A DNA stretch of 26,482 nt from JAKVJE01 sp047722305 (GTDB taxonomy: Bacteria > Actinomycetota > Actinomycetes > Actinomycetales > Microbacteriaceae). Shown piece after piece: positions 1-7,401 of this stretch (its first letter is position 1; every line of letters begins with the position of its first letter). Made by a program: the position numbers and the translations under genes. The notes under the pieces were generated by a model. It was not told where the DNA came from. It searched no databases and saw only the letters and a program-made list of their open reading frames with translations. The DNA lies in assembly GCA_047722305.1 (NCBI GenBank), contig JBDNYM010000030.1, forward strand, positions 1-26,482, in the 5' to 3' direction.

Positions 1-1
1 G

Positions 2-106
2 CCCGTCGCGGCGCCGGAAACCGAACCCGCCGCCCCCGCCGATGACGCCGAGACCTCCGCGCCCGCCGGTGACGAGCCCAAGTACGGCAAGCAGTCGCAA
101 GACTGA
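2..106 (+). CDS. yajC: YajC C-terminal tail (partial, 5' end outside window)
   Basis: An open frame enters from the left edge and stops at TGA 104-106. The 34 visible residues are a hydrophilic Ala/Pro/Glu/Asp-rich tail ending in KYGKQSQD. No conserved domain is visible. The assignment to YajC, the small single-pass membrane partner of SecD-SecF, rests on position directly upstream of secD on the same strand and on the low-complexity charged C-terminus common in actinobacterial YajC. It could be the tail of another gene. The 67 bases between its stop and secD show no clear promoter or terminator. Confidence 0.55.
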   Translation, partial: PVAAPETEPAAPADDAETSAPAGDEPKYGKQSQD

Positions 107-173
107 CCGGCGCCTCGCTATCACTGCGCCGCGCGCAGCCTGAGCTGCCACAGCGCCTTCGCTCGACAATGGA

Positions 174-2099
174 ATGGACACTGGAGTGACCGGGCCGACT
201 CGCAAAGCCATTCGTTCGCTGATCGTCCTGGCGGGTGTGATCCTCGTCATGCTCGGGACGCTGTTCGCGGGCATCACCTGGGGATCCGCCACCTGGATGC
301 CCAAGCTGGGTCTCGATCTCCGGGGCGGCACCGAGATCCTGTTGAAGGCGCAGACCGACAACGGCCGCGCGCCGAGCGCCCAACAGATGAATCAGGCGGT
401 CAACATCATCCGCCAGCGCGTCGACTCCACCGGCGTGTCCGAGGCCCAGATCACCACTCAGGGATCCAGCAACATCGACATCGCCCTGCCGGGCAACCCC
501 TCGCAGGCGACCATCGATCTGGTCAAGGCCTCCGCGAAGCTCGAATTCCGGCAGGTGTGGGCCACCAACGATTCCGGCACCGACAGCATCAGCACCGTCC
601 AGTCCCCGGCGCTGCCAAAGCTGTCCGGTCTGAGCACCAAGCACGCCCAGACCCGGGAGGAGGCCGCCCAGGAGATCGTGGCCGCCTACTCGCAATACGG
701 CTGCCAGACGCTCGCGGACTCGTCCTCGTCCAAGACCGGGGCGGCCGACCAGACCGCGACGTCCGGGAAGTCCGCCAGCGCCAGCGCCTCGGCGAGCCCC
801 TCCGCGTCTTCGAAAGCCTCGGCGTCGCCCCAGGCGTCCGCCAGCGCCTCGCCCAAGACCAAGCCCTCCAACCCGGTCCCGGAGAAGCTGACGGTCGCCG
901 GCGTCTCCCGCAGCGACCTGCCGCTGCTGACCTGCGACCGGACCGCCACCGCAAAATACCTGCTCGGCCCCGTGCAGCGCGACGGCAGCAAGGCCTCGGG
1001 CCGGATGCTCGACGGCAGCACGCTCACCGACGCGACCGCCGGGCTGCAGCAGACCTCGACGGGGGCGAGCACATCCAACTGGGTCGTCAACATGACCTTC
1101 AACAGCCTGGGCAGCCGGCTCTTCGGGCAGGTCACCACCAGCCTGGTGACGCAGACCGCGCCGCAGAACCGCTTCGCCATCGTCCTCGACGGCCGGGTGG
1201 TCAGCGCCCCGACGATCAACTCCGCGATCACCAACGGCCAGGCGCAGATCGAGGGCTCGTTCACCCAGAACGAGGCGCAGACGCTCGCCGACCAGCTGAA
1301 GTACGGCGCCCTGCCGCTGAACTTCGTGGTGCAGTCCCAGGACCACATCAGCCCGACGCTGGGCTCGTCGCAGTTGAACATCGGTCTGCTCGCCGGCCTC
1401 ATCGGCCTGCTGCTGGTGGTCGCCTACTCGGTGTTCCAGTACCGGGCGCTGGGCGGGGTCACGATCCTCTCGCTGGCGATCTCGGCCGTGATCACCCTCC
1501 TGCTCATCTCGATCATGTCGTGGGCGGCCGGCTACCGGCTGTCGCTGGCCGGGGTGGCCGGCCTGATCGTCTCCATCGGCATCACCGCGGACTCGTTCAT
1601 CGTGTACTTCGAACGCATCCGGGATGAGCTGCGCGACGGCCATTCGCTGGTCTCGTCGGTCGAGCTGGGGTGGCGCCGCGCCCTGCGCACCATCCTGGCC
1701 TCGGACGGGGTCAACCTGCTGGCCGCGATCACGCTGTACATCCTGACCGTCGGCAACGTGCGCGGCTTCGCCTTCACCCTGGGGCTCACCACCTTCGTGG
1801 ACGTGTTCGTGGTGATGTTCTTCACCCACCCGATGATGCAGCTGCTGGCCAACACCCGCTTCTTCGGCGAGGGCCACCACTTCTCGGGGCTGTCCCCCAC
1901 GCTGCTCGGGGCCAGCGCCCACGGCCCGCTGCGGCGGGGGGCGACTTCGTCCAAACAGCTCACCATCGCCGAGCGCAAGGCCGAACAGCAGGCGGAATCG
2001 GCCGAGCAGCAGGAGCCGGATGCGGCTGCGGAGGATGTCGTCCCGGACGCCGGCGCTGACACCGCTCCGGACGACCACGATCAGAAAGGTCAGAGCTGA
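174..2099 (+). CDS. secD: Protein translocase subunit SecD
   Basis: SecD works with SecF as a proton-driven motor that pulls preproteins through SecYEG on the outer face of the membrane. The 641-residue product has a first membrane segment at about residues 13-35 and the SecD signature LGLDLRGG at 45-52. A large extracytoplasmic domain follows, then a C-terminal bundle of membrane helices (from about residue 403 to 565) containing GITADSFIVYFERIRDE, the conserved RND-type stretch. The cytoplasmic tail is Glu/Gln/Asp-rich. A Ser/Ala/Pro low-complexity linker at about 182-233 interrupts the outer domain and is flanked by the protein's only two cysteines (C177, C254). The ATG at 174 is the first in-frame start before the first helix. 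The stop overlaps the secF start by one base (TGATG), so the two are translationally coupled. Confidence 0.97.
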   Translation: MDTGVTGPTRKAIRSLIVLAGVILVMLGTLFAGITWGSATWMPKLGLDLRGGTEILLKAQTDNGRAPSAQQMNQAVNIIRQRVDSTGVSEAQITTQGSSNIDIALPGNPSQATIDLVKASAKLEFRQVWATNDSGTDSISTVQSPALPKLSGLSTKHAQTREEAAQEIVAAYSQYGCQTLADSSSSKTGAADQTATSGKSASASASASPSASSKASASPQASASASPKTKPSNPVPEKLTVAGVSRSDLPLLTCDRTATAKYLLGPVQRDGSKASGRMLDGSTLTDATAGLQQTSTGASTSNWVVNMTFNSLGSRLFGQVTTSLVTQTAPQNRFAIVLDGRVVSAPTINSAITNGQAQIEGSFTQNEAQTLADQLKYGALPLNFVVQSQDHISPTLGSSQLNIGLLAGLIGLLLVVAYSVFQYRALGGVTILSLAISAVITLLLISIMSWAAGYRLSLAGVAGLIVSIGITADSFIVYFERIRDELRDGHSLVSSVELGWRRALRTILASDGVNLLAAITLYILTVGNVRGFAFTLGLTTFVDVFVVMFFTHPMMQLLANTRFFGEGHHFSGLSPTLLGASAHGPLRRGATSSKQLTIAERKAEQQAESAEQQEPDAAAEDVVPDAGADTAPDDHDQKGQS

Positions 2100-3094
2100 T
2101 GGCAGGATTCGCTCAACTCGGAAACGACCTCTACACCGGCAAGCGGTCGGTCGACTTCATCGGCCACCGCCGCATCTGGTTCGGCGTCTCGATCGTGCTG
2201 CTGCTCATCGCGATCGTCGTGCCGTTCATCCGCGGCGGGTTCGTGTTCGGCATCGAGTTCGTCGGCGGCAGCGAGTTCCGCGTCACCGGCGTCACCCACG
2301 CCGATCAGCAGCTCGCCCGCACGACGGTGCAGGATGTGGTGCCCGCCGCCGAGCCGACCGTCACCACGGTCGGCGACGATGCGCTGCGCATCCAGACGTT
2401 CCGGGTGACCGAGTCGCAGAGCGCGACCATCGTGAACCATCTCGCCAGCGCCTACAAGGTTCCCCACGCGCGGGTGAGCGCGAGCTACATCAACGCCTCG
2501 TGGGGCGGCGACATCACCGCTTCCGCGGTCAAGGGCCTGATCATCTTCCTGCTGCTGGCCATGTTGGGGATGTCGCTCTACTTCCGCACCTGGAAGATGT
2601 CGCTGGCGGCGATCCTGGCGCTGCTGCACGACCTCGTCATCACGGCCGGGTTCTACGGCGTGTTCGGCATCGAGATCACCCCGGCGGCGGTCATCGGGCT
2701 GCTCACCATCCTCGGGTACTCCCTGTACGACACCGTGGTGGTGTTCGACAAGATCCGCGAGAACACCGCCGGATTCGCCGAGCAGCGCACCCGCACCTTC
2801 TCCGAACTCGTCAACCTGGCCGTGAACCAGACCCTCATCCGCTCGCTGAACACCTCGGTGGTGGCCCTGCTCCCAGTCGCGTCCATCCTCTTCATCGGGT
2901 CTGCGCTGCTGGGCGCGAGTACGCTGGAAGATATCTCGGTGGCGCTGTTCGTCGGGATCCTGGTCGGCGCGTACTCGAGCGTATTCATCGCCTCGCCGCT
3001 GTATGCGCTGCTGCGATCCGGCGAGGAGCCCATCCGCGAGCACCGTCGGCTCGTCCTCGATGAACGGGAATCCCTGGCCGTCGCCGGGCGTTAA
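2099..3094 (+). CDS. secF: Protein translocase subunit SecF
   Basis: SecF is the partner of SecD in the export motor. The 331-residue protein has a cytoplasmic N-terminus, a first helix at about residues 27-48, the family motif IEFVGGSEF, a small outer domain, and five further helices. The conserved GYSLYDTVVVFDKIRE lies in the second half and SVFIASPLYALL in the last helix. The length is ordinary for actinobacterial SecF. The ATG at 2099 shares one base with the secD stop, and an AGAAAGG ribosome site lies just upstream inside secD. No regulatory site separates it from secD. relA follows after 27 bases, so relA is plausibly cotranscribed. Confidence 0.97.
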   Translation: MAGFAQLGNDLYTGKRSVDFIGHRRIWFGVSIVLLLIAIVVPFIRGGFVFGIEFVGGSEFRVTGVTHADQQLARTTVQDVVPAAEPTVTTVGDDALRIQTFRVTESQSATIVNHLASAYKVPHARVSASYINASWGGDITASAVKGLIIFLLLAMLGMSLYFRTWKMSLAAILALLHDLVITAGFYGVFGIEITPAAVIGLLTILGYSLYDTVVVFDKIRENTAGFAEQRTRTFSELVNLAVNQTLIRSLNTSVVALLPVASILFIGSALLGASTLEDISVALFVGILVGAYSSVFIASPLYALLRSGEEPIREHRRLVLDERESLAVAGR

Positions 3095-3121
3095 ACGACC
3101 ACACATCCGGGGAGGGGCGCC

Positions 3122-5410
3122 ATGACCGACAGCACGCCGAAGGTCGCCAAGCGCGCCCACCTGCCCGCGATCTTCAGCGGACGCGCCGCAGCGGCCCCTC
3201 CGCAACCGTACGAGGCCGCTTTCGACGAACTCGTCCGCACCGCGCGCCGCAACTCGCCCAAAGCCGACGTCGCGCTGCTGACCCGCTCCTTCCGCACCGC
3301 CGAGCACGCGCACGCCGGCCAGCTGCGGCACAGCGGCGAGCCGTACATCACCCACCCGATCGCCGTCGCCCAGATCCTCGCCGACCTCGGCATCGGCTCC
3401 ACCACGCTCGCCGCCGCGCTGCTGCACGACACGGTGGAGGACACCGACTACTCTCTCGCGGCGCTCACCGCCGACTTCGGTCCCGAGATCGCCATGCTGG
3501 TCGACGGCGTCACCAAGCTCGACAAGGTGAAGTACGGCGACTCCGCCCAAGCCGAGACCGTCCGCAAGATGGTCGTGGCCATGTCGCGGGACATCCGGGT
3601 CCTGGTGATCAAGCTCGGCGACCGCCTGCACAACGCCCGCACCTGGCAGTACGTGCCCGCCGAGAAGGCGATCCGCAAGGCGCAGGAGACCCTCGAGATC
3701 TATGCGCCGCTGGCCAACAGGCTCGGCATCAGCGCCATCCAGCACGAGTTGGAGGACCGCTCGTTCGCCGTGCTGTACCCGAAGGTGTACGAGGAGATCG
3801 CGCGGCTGGTGCGGGAACGCCAGCCCAAGCGGCAGGAGTACATCGACCAGGTCATCCAGCTGCTCAACGACGACATGCGCGCCGAGCGCATCAAGGGCCG
3901 GGTCTCGGGGCGGCCCAAGGAGTACTACTCCGTCTACCAGAAGATGGTGGTGCGGGGGCGCGAGTTCGACGAGATCTACGACCTGGTCGGCATCCGGGTG
4001 ATCGTCGGCACCATCCGCGACTGCTACGCCGTGCTGGGCGCGGTGCACGCCCGCTGGAAGCCGGTGCCCGGGCGGTTCAAGGATTACATCGCCATGCCGA
4101 AGTTCAACCTCTACCAGTCGCTGCACACCACCGTGATCGGCCCCGAGGGGCGCGCCGTGGAGATTCAGATCCGCACCGAGGAGATGCACAAGCGCGCCGA
4201 GTACGGCATCGCGGCCCACTGGAAGTACAAAGAGGACATGGGCCAGCCGGTCACGCAGAAGGCGTCGAACGGCTCGCATCCCGAAGAGGACATGGTCTGG
4301 CTGAAGCACCTCTCCGACTGGCAGTCCGACACCAAGGACCCGGGCGAATTCCTCGACTCCCTGCGCTTCGAGATCGGGGCCAGCGCCGTCTACGTGTTCA
4401 CCCCCGCCGGCAAGGTCGTGGCCCTGCCGCAGGGCTCCACCCCCGTCGACTTCGCCTACGCCGTCCACACCGAGGTCGGGCACCGCGCGATGGGCGCGAA
4501 GATCAACGGCCGGCTCATGCCGCTGGAGACCGAGCTGACCAGCGGCGACGCGGTGGAGATCCTCACCTCCAAGTCGGCCGACGCCGGCCCCAGCAAAGAC
4601 TGGCTCTCGTTCGTCAAGAGCCCCCGCGCCCGCTCGAAGATCAAGCAGTGGTTCACCAAGGAGCGCCGCGAGGAGGCCATCGAGCAGGGGCGCGACGCCC
4701 TGCAGCGCGCCCTGCGCAAGCACAAGCTCAACATCCACGACGTCATCGACGGCGAGGTGCTGCAGGAGGTGGGCGCCGGCCTCGGCTACGACTCGGTGGC
4801 CAAGCTCTACGCGGCCCTGGGGGAGGGCCACGTCTCCACCCAGTCGGTCATCGAGAAGCTGACCCTCACCGTGGAGGGCAACGAGGTTCCCGAGGAAGAC
4901 GCCGAGCGCGCCGTGCTGAGCGGCCATGGCCACCTGCTGCCGGAGCGCCCCAAGAAGACCGACTCCGGCGTGCTGGTCAAGGGGCAGGGCGACGTGCTGG
5001 TCAAACTGGCCAAGTGCTGCACCCCGGTGCCCGGCGACGACATCGTCGGGTTCATCACCCACGGGGCGGGCGTATCGGTGCACCAGCGCCAATGCCACAA
5101 TGTGAAAGAGCTGCTCAAACAGCCCGACCGCATCATCGACGTCTCCTGGGCGCCCACGAACAAGAGCATCTTCCTCGTGCACATCCAGGTCGAGGCCCTC
5201 GACCGCGCCGGGCTGCTCTCCGACGTCACCCGGGTGCTCTCGGAGCACCACGTGAACATCCTCACTGCCACCGTCTCGACATCAGAGGACCGTCTGGCCA
5301 TCTCCCGGTTCGTGTTCGAGATGGGCGATACGGTGCACCTCGACCGGCTGCTCAACGCCGTGCGGCGCATCGACGCCGTCTACGACGTGTACCGCGTCAG
5401 CGACGGCTGA
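3122..5410 (+). CDS. relA: Bifunctional (p)ppGpp synthetase/hydrolase (RelA/SpoT family)
   Basis: This enzyme makes (p)ppGpp from ATP and GDP/GTP during starvation and degrades it, controlling the stringent response. The hydrolase HD domain is intact, with H78 in ITHP, H102-D103 followed by VEDT, and D167 in KLGDRLHN. The synthetase domain spans about 230-400, with GRPKEYYS (about 263-270) and YDLVGIRV (286-293). A TGS domain lies at about 420-485. A helical/zinc-finger region contains the CC pair at 632-633 and RQCHNV, and a C-terminal ACT domain starts at about 690. The 762-residue length is typical of long actinobacterial RSH enzymes. The start is supported by a GGGGAGGGG ribosome site just upstream. 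Both catalytic halves look complete, so it should be bifunctional. Its last 129 bases are overlapped by an antisense gene. Confidence 0.97.
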   Translation: MTDSTPKVAKRAHLPAIFSGRAAAAPPQPYEAAFDELVRTARRNSPKADVALLTRSFRTAEHAHAGQLRHSGEPYITHPIAVAQILADLGIGSTTLAAALLHDTVEDTDYSLAALTADFGPEIAMLVDGVTKLDKVKYGDSAQAETVRKMVVAMSRDIRVLVIKLGDRLHNARTWQYVPAEKAIRKAQETLEIYAPLANRLGISAIQHELEDRSFAVLYPKVYEEIARLVRERQPKRQEYIDQVIQLLNDDMRAERIKGRVSGRPKEYYSVYQKMVVRGREFDEIYDLVGIRVIVGTIRDCYAVLGAVHARWKPVPGRFKDYIAMPKFNLYQSLHTTVIGPEGRAVEIQIRTEEMHKRAEYGIAAHWKYKEDMGQPVTQKASNGSHPEEDMVWLKHLSDWQSDTKDPGEFLDSLRFEIGASAVYVFTPAGKVVALPQGSTPVDFAYAVHTEVGHRAMGAKINGRLMPLETELTSGDAVEILTSKSADAGPSKDWLSFVKSPRARSKIKQWFTKERREEAIEQGRDALQRALRKHKLNIHDVIDGEVLQEVGAGLGYDSVAKLYAALGEGHVSTQSVIEKLTLTVEGNEVPEEDAERAVLSGHGHLLPERPKKTDSGVLVKGQGDVLVKLAKCCTPVPGDDIVGFITHGAGVSVHQRQCHNVKELLKQPDRIIDVSWAPTNKSIFLVHIQVEALDRAGLLSDVTRVLSEHHVNILTATVSTSEDRLAISRFVFEMGDTVHLDRLLNAVRRIDAVYDVYRVSDG

Positions 5411-5956
5411 CACCGCGGGCGGGGCGGCTGATGCCGAATCGGATGGCGCCGCACCGGATGACGCCGCACCAAGAGGCCGCGCCGCCCCCGCCCGGAGGTC
5501 GCGGCGCGTGCGTGCCGGCGAAGTGACGAGGATGTCGCCGAGGCGCAGCACATCCCCCTCCTGCACGCCGCGGAGGCGACCCACCCCGGCACCGCGCCAG
5601 TCGAGGTGCAGCGCCCCGGCCTGACCGGCGGCGAGGAAGACCTCCGGCGGCCAGGCCGGGGCCGGCTCGCCCCACCAGACCCAGGCCGCCGTCCGTCCGC
5701 GCACCCCCAGCCGGCGCGGCAGATCGAACGACAGCGTCCGGGCCCGGACCTCCGGGCACTCCGGCACGGCCGCGGCCCGATAGTGACGCCCGCAGCGCAC
5801 CAGCAGTCCGTCGCGCACCAGGCCCGCCGCCTCGACGGCTGGCAGCGCATCGGCTCGGATCGCGTCCGGCACCGGCGCCGCCCGCGTCCACAGTGCCGTC
5901 GCCGACCAGAGCGGCGGCGAAGGGCGCGGCGACGGGGAACGGGTGGAATCGTCCAT
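5282..5956 (-). CDS. AbiEi-like antitoxin-family protein, orphan (tentative)
   Basis: A 224-residue product starting at ATG 5956 (MDDSTRSP). It resembles the actinobacterial AbiEi-like (type IV antitoxin-type) proteins. There is a short N-terminal segment with AAGLVRDGLLVRCGRHYRA (wing-like, basic), a central TLSFDLPRRLGVRGRTAAWVW, and a later GDILVTSPARTRRDL matching the family's 'TxPxRTxxDL' element. The match is from memory of the pattern, not from a search. No AbiEii-type nucleotidyltransferase toxin is adjacent, so it is an orphan. The reading frame runs 129 bases into the 3' end of relA on the opposite strand, and its last 70 or so residues look unlike a conserved domain. A frameshift near 5400-5500, or a true long C-terminus, could explain this. 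The alternative frames stop at 5397 and 5380. The start codon lacks a strong ribosome site. Confidence 0.55.
   Translation of the reverse strand: MDDSTRSPSPRPSPPLWSATALWTRAAPVPDAIRADALPAVEAAGLVRDGLLVRCGRHYRAAAVPECPEVRARTLSFDLPRRLGVRGRTAAWVWWGEPAPAWPPEVFLAAGQAGALHLDWRGAGVGRLRGVQEGDVLRLGDILVTSPARTRRDLRAGAARPLGAASSGAAPSDSASAAPPAVSAVADAVHVVDGVDAPHGVEQPVEVHRIAHLEHEPGDGQTVL
5426..5470. repeat. Three imperfect 15-bp tandem units
   Basis: Units at 5426-5440, 5441-5455 and 5456-5470. The last two differ at one base (GGATGGCGCCGCACC and GGATGACGCCGCACC). The first matches the second at 10 of 15 positions. The repeat lies just past the relA stop, inside the AbiEi-like frame, where it encodes a Ser/Ala-rich stretch. 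Units are a multiple of three, so slippage would not break that frame. Confidence 0.5.
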
Positions 5957-6034
5957 GCCCCGATCATGCCCGCAGCCGGCGTGCCGGGCCCGGGCGACGG
6001 CCGAGGCGGTGGAGAACGGCCCCGCCCGGCCGGC

Positions 6035-6058
6035 GTCGGGCTCCGTTGCGAGCCCGAC
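6035..6058 (-). terminator. Hairpin terminator candidate after the DUF349 gene
   Basis: A perfect 9-bp stem, GTCGGGCTC pairing with GAGCCCGAC around a 6-base loop, lies 10 bases past the stop codon of the minus-strand DUF349 gene. No T-rich run follows on either side. This is common for actinobacterial terminators but means the sequence alone does not prove termination. It would separate DUF349 transcription from the AbiEi-like gene downstream. Confidence 0.6.
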
Positions 6059-6068
6059 TTCGCGACGG

Positions 6069-7322
6069 CTACTTCGCGACGACCGCCAGCCAGGTCCGCT
6101 TCGTCGCCGCTTCGGCCTCGAAGCCGGCGGCGGCCTTCTCATCGCCAGCCGTCCGAGCCGCCTCCGCCTTCGCTGCGAGCTCGGTGATCGACGCCTGCAG
6201 CTGCCCGGCCAGATCCGCGGCGCGCTCCTGCTGCGGGCTCGCCGTCTGCTCCCACCGCTGCTGCTCGACCTGACGCACCGCGTCCTCGACGGTCTGCAGC
6301 CGCTGCTCGACCACGCGCACCTGATCGCGCGGCACATGACCGATCGCATCCCACTGCTCCTCGATGCGTCGCAGGGCGGAGCGGGCCGCCCGCTGGTCGG
6401 TGATCGGCAGCAGCGCCTCGGCCTCGGCCAGCAGCGCCTGCTTCTTCACCAGGTTCTCGCGCTCCTCCGAGCGCACCACCGCGTCCTGCTCATGCTTCTT
6501 GGCGAAGATCGCGTCGCCCGCGGCCTTGAACTGCGCCCACAGCTCGTCGTCGGCCTTCGATCCGGCCCGGCCGGCGGCCTTCCACTCGTCGAGGAGTGCC
6601 TGGTACTCGCGGATCGCCGGTTCGCGCCGCTCGGCCAGCTTCTGGGCCTCCGTCACGATCTGCTGTTTGCGGGAGCGGGCGCTGCGATGCAGCTCGTCCT
6701 GGTGCGAGAAGAACTCGCGCCGGTTCGCCTCGACCGTCTTGCGGGCGTCGCGAAGCCGCTTCCAGAGCGCGTCTGCGGTGGCCTTCGGCAGGCGCGGCCC
6801 GGTCTTCTGGTGCTCCTGCCAGCGGGCGAAGATCGCCCGGTCGAGGTTGTCCTTCCAACGGACGGAGGCCGCCGGCTTGGCCGCCAGCGCCTCCATCTCC
6901 TCGACGATCGCGGTGCGGGCGGCGACGGCCTCGGCGAGCGCCGCCTCGTCGCGCTGCGTCTGCTGCACCTTGACGGTGTCGACCTTCGCCGTCAGCGCGT
7001 CCAGCCGGCGCTGCAGGGCGTCGAGATCGCCGACCGCCGCCAGTTCGGGAAGACGCTCCCGCAGCTGTCGCAGGCTGTGCTGCAGCGACTTGGCCGGCGC
7101 CCCGCCCCGCACCCGCTGCTCGAGGATGCGCACCTCGGCGTCGAAGTCGTCGTATTTGCGCGTGAAGAACGCCAACGCCTCATCCGGGTCGGAGCCGGGA
7201 TACCGGCCCACCATGCGCTCGCCCGTCCCGGTCCGCACATACACATTGCCCTGCTCGTCGACGCGTCCGTACGTCTTCGCACTCTGCTCGTCCACCTGAA
7301 CCGCCTTTGATCGTGCGCCCAT
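6069..7322 (-). CDS. DUF349 domain-containing coiled-coil protein
   Basis: The 417-residue product is almost entirely helical, charged and rich in Glu, Ala, Arg and Gln. It begins with a compact segment containing TYGRVDEQGNVYVRTGTGERMVG. Several DUF349-type repeats follow, each with a Trp in a helix of the 'LxxxWxxxG' kind: RAIFARWQEHQKTG at about residue 165, ALLDEWKAAGRAG near 250, and RRIEEQWDAIGHVP near 330. No catalytic motif, signal peptide or membrane segment is seen. The biochemical function of the family is not established. I chose the ATG at 7322 because GGAGAA lies about 10 bases upstream and homologues begin shortly before the TYGRVDE segment. It diverges from rarA across a 79-base spacer. 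Confidence 0.88.
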   Translation of the reverse strand: MGARSKAVQVDEQSAKTYGRVDEQGNVYVRTGTGERMVGRYPGSDPDEALAFFTRKYDDFDAEVRILEQRVRGGAPAKSLQHSLRQLRERLPELAAVGDLDALQRRLDALTAKVDTVKVQQTQRDEAALAEAVAARTAIVEEMEALAAKPAASVRWKDNLDRAIFARWQEHQKTGPRLPKATADALWKRLRDARKTVEANRREFFSHQDELHRSARSRKQQIVTEAQKLAERREPAIREYQALLDEWKAAGRAGSKADDELWAQFKAAGDAIFAKKHEQDAVVRSEERENLVKKQALLAEAEALLPITDQRAARSALRRIEEQWDAIGHVPRDQVRVVEQRLQTVEDAVRQVEQQRWEQTASPQQERAADLAGQLQASITELAAKAEAARTAGDEKAAAGFEAEAATKRTWLAVVAK

Positions 7323-7365
7323 TCTACGAATTCTCCGGAACCCCGTCATCGCGTCGCCGGCATCC

Positions 7366-7394
7366 GGCACACGCTGGGAGCGTCGGGATACGCT
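7366..7394 (+). promoter_or_regulatory. Candidate leaderless promoter of rarA
   Basis: A -10-like TACGCT at 7389-7394 sits only 7 bases before the rarA ATG (7402). A partial -35 match GGCACA at 7366-7371 is placed 17 bases upstream of it. Transcription from this -10 would begin at or next to the start codon, which fits the absence of a clear Shine-Dalgarno sequence in the region. Leaderless mRNAs are common in Actinomycetota. Confidence 0.5.
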
Positions 7395-7401
7395 ACCTCG
7401 T

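Noticed and set aside
775..860. Repetitive GCCAGCGCC-like DNA in secD considered as a repeat element
   Set aside because: It is low-complexity coding for the Ser/Ala linker, with no regular unit.
2090..5251. 1053-codon minus-strand frame across secF and relA
   Set aside because: Antisense shadow of two clear genes in GC-rich DNA. Its translation is Val/Leu/Asp/Gly/His-rich without motifs.
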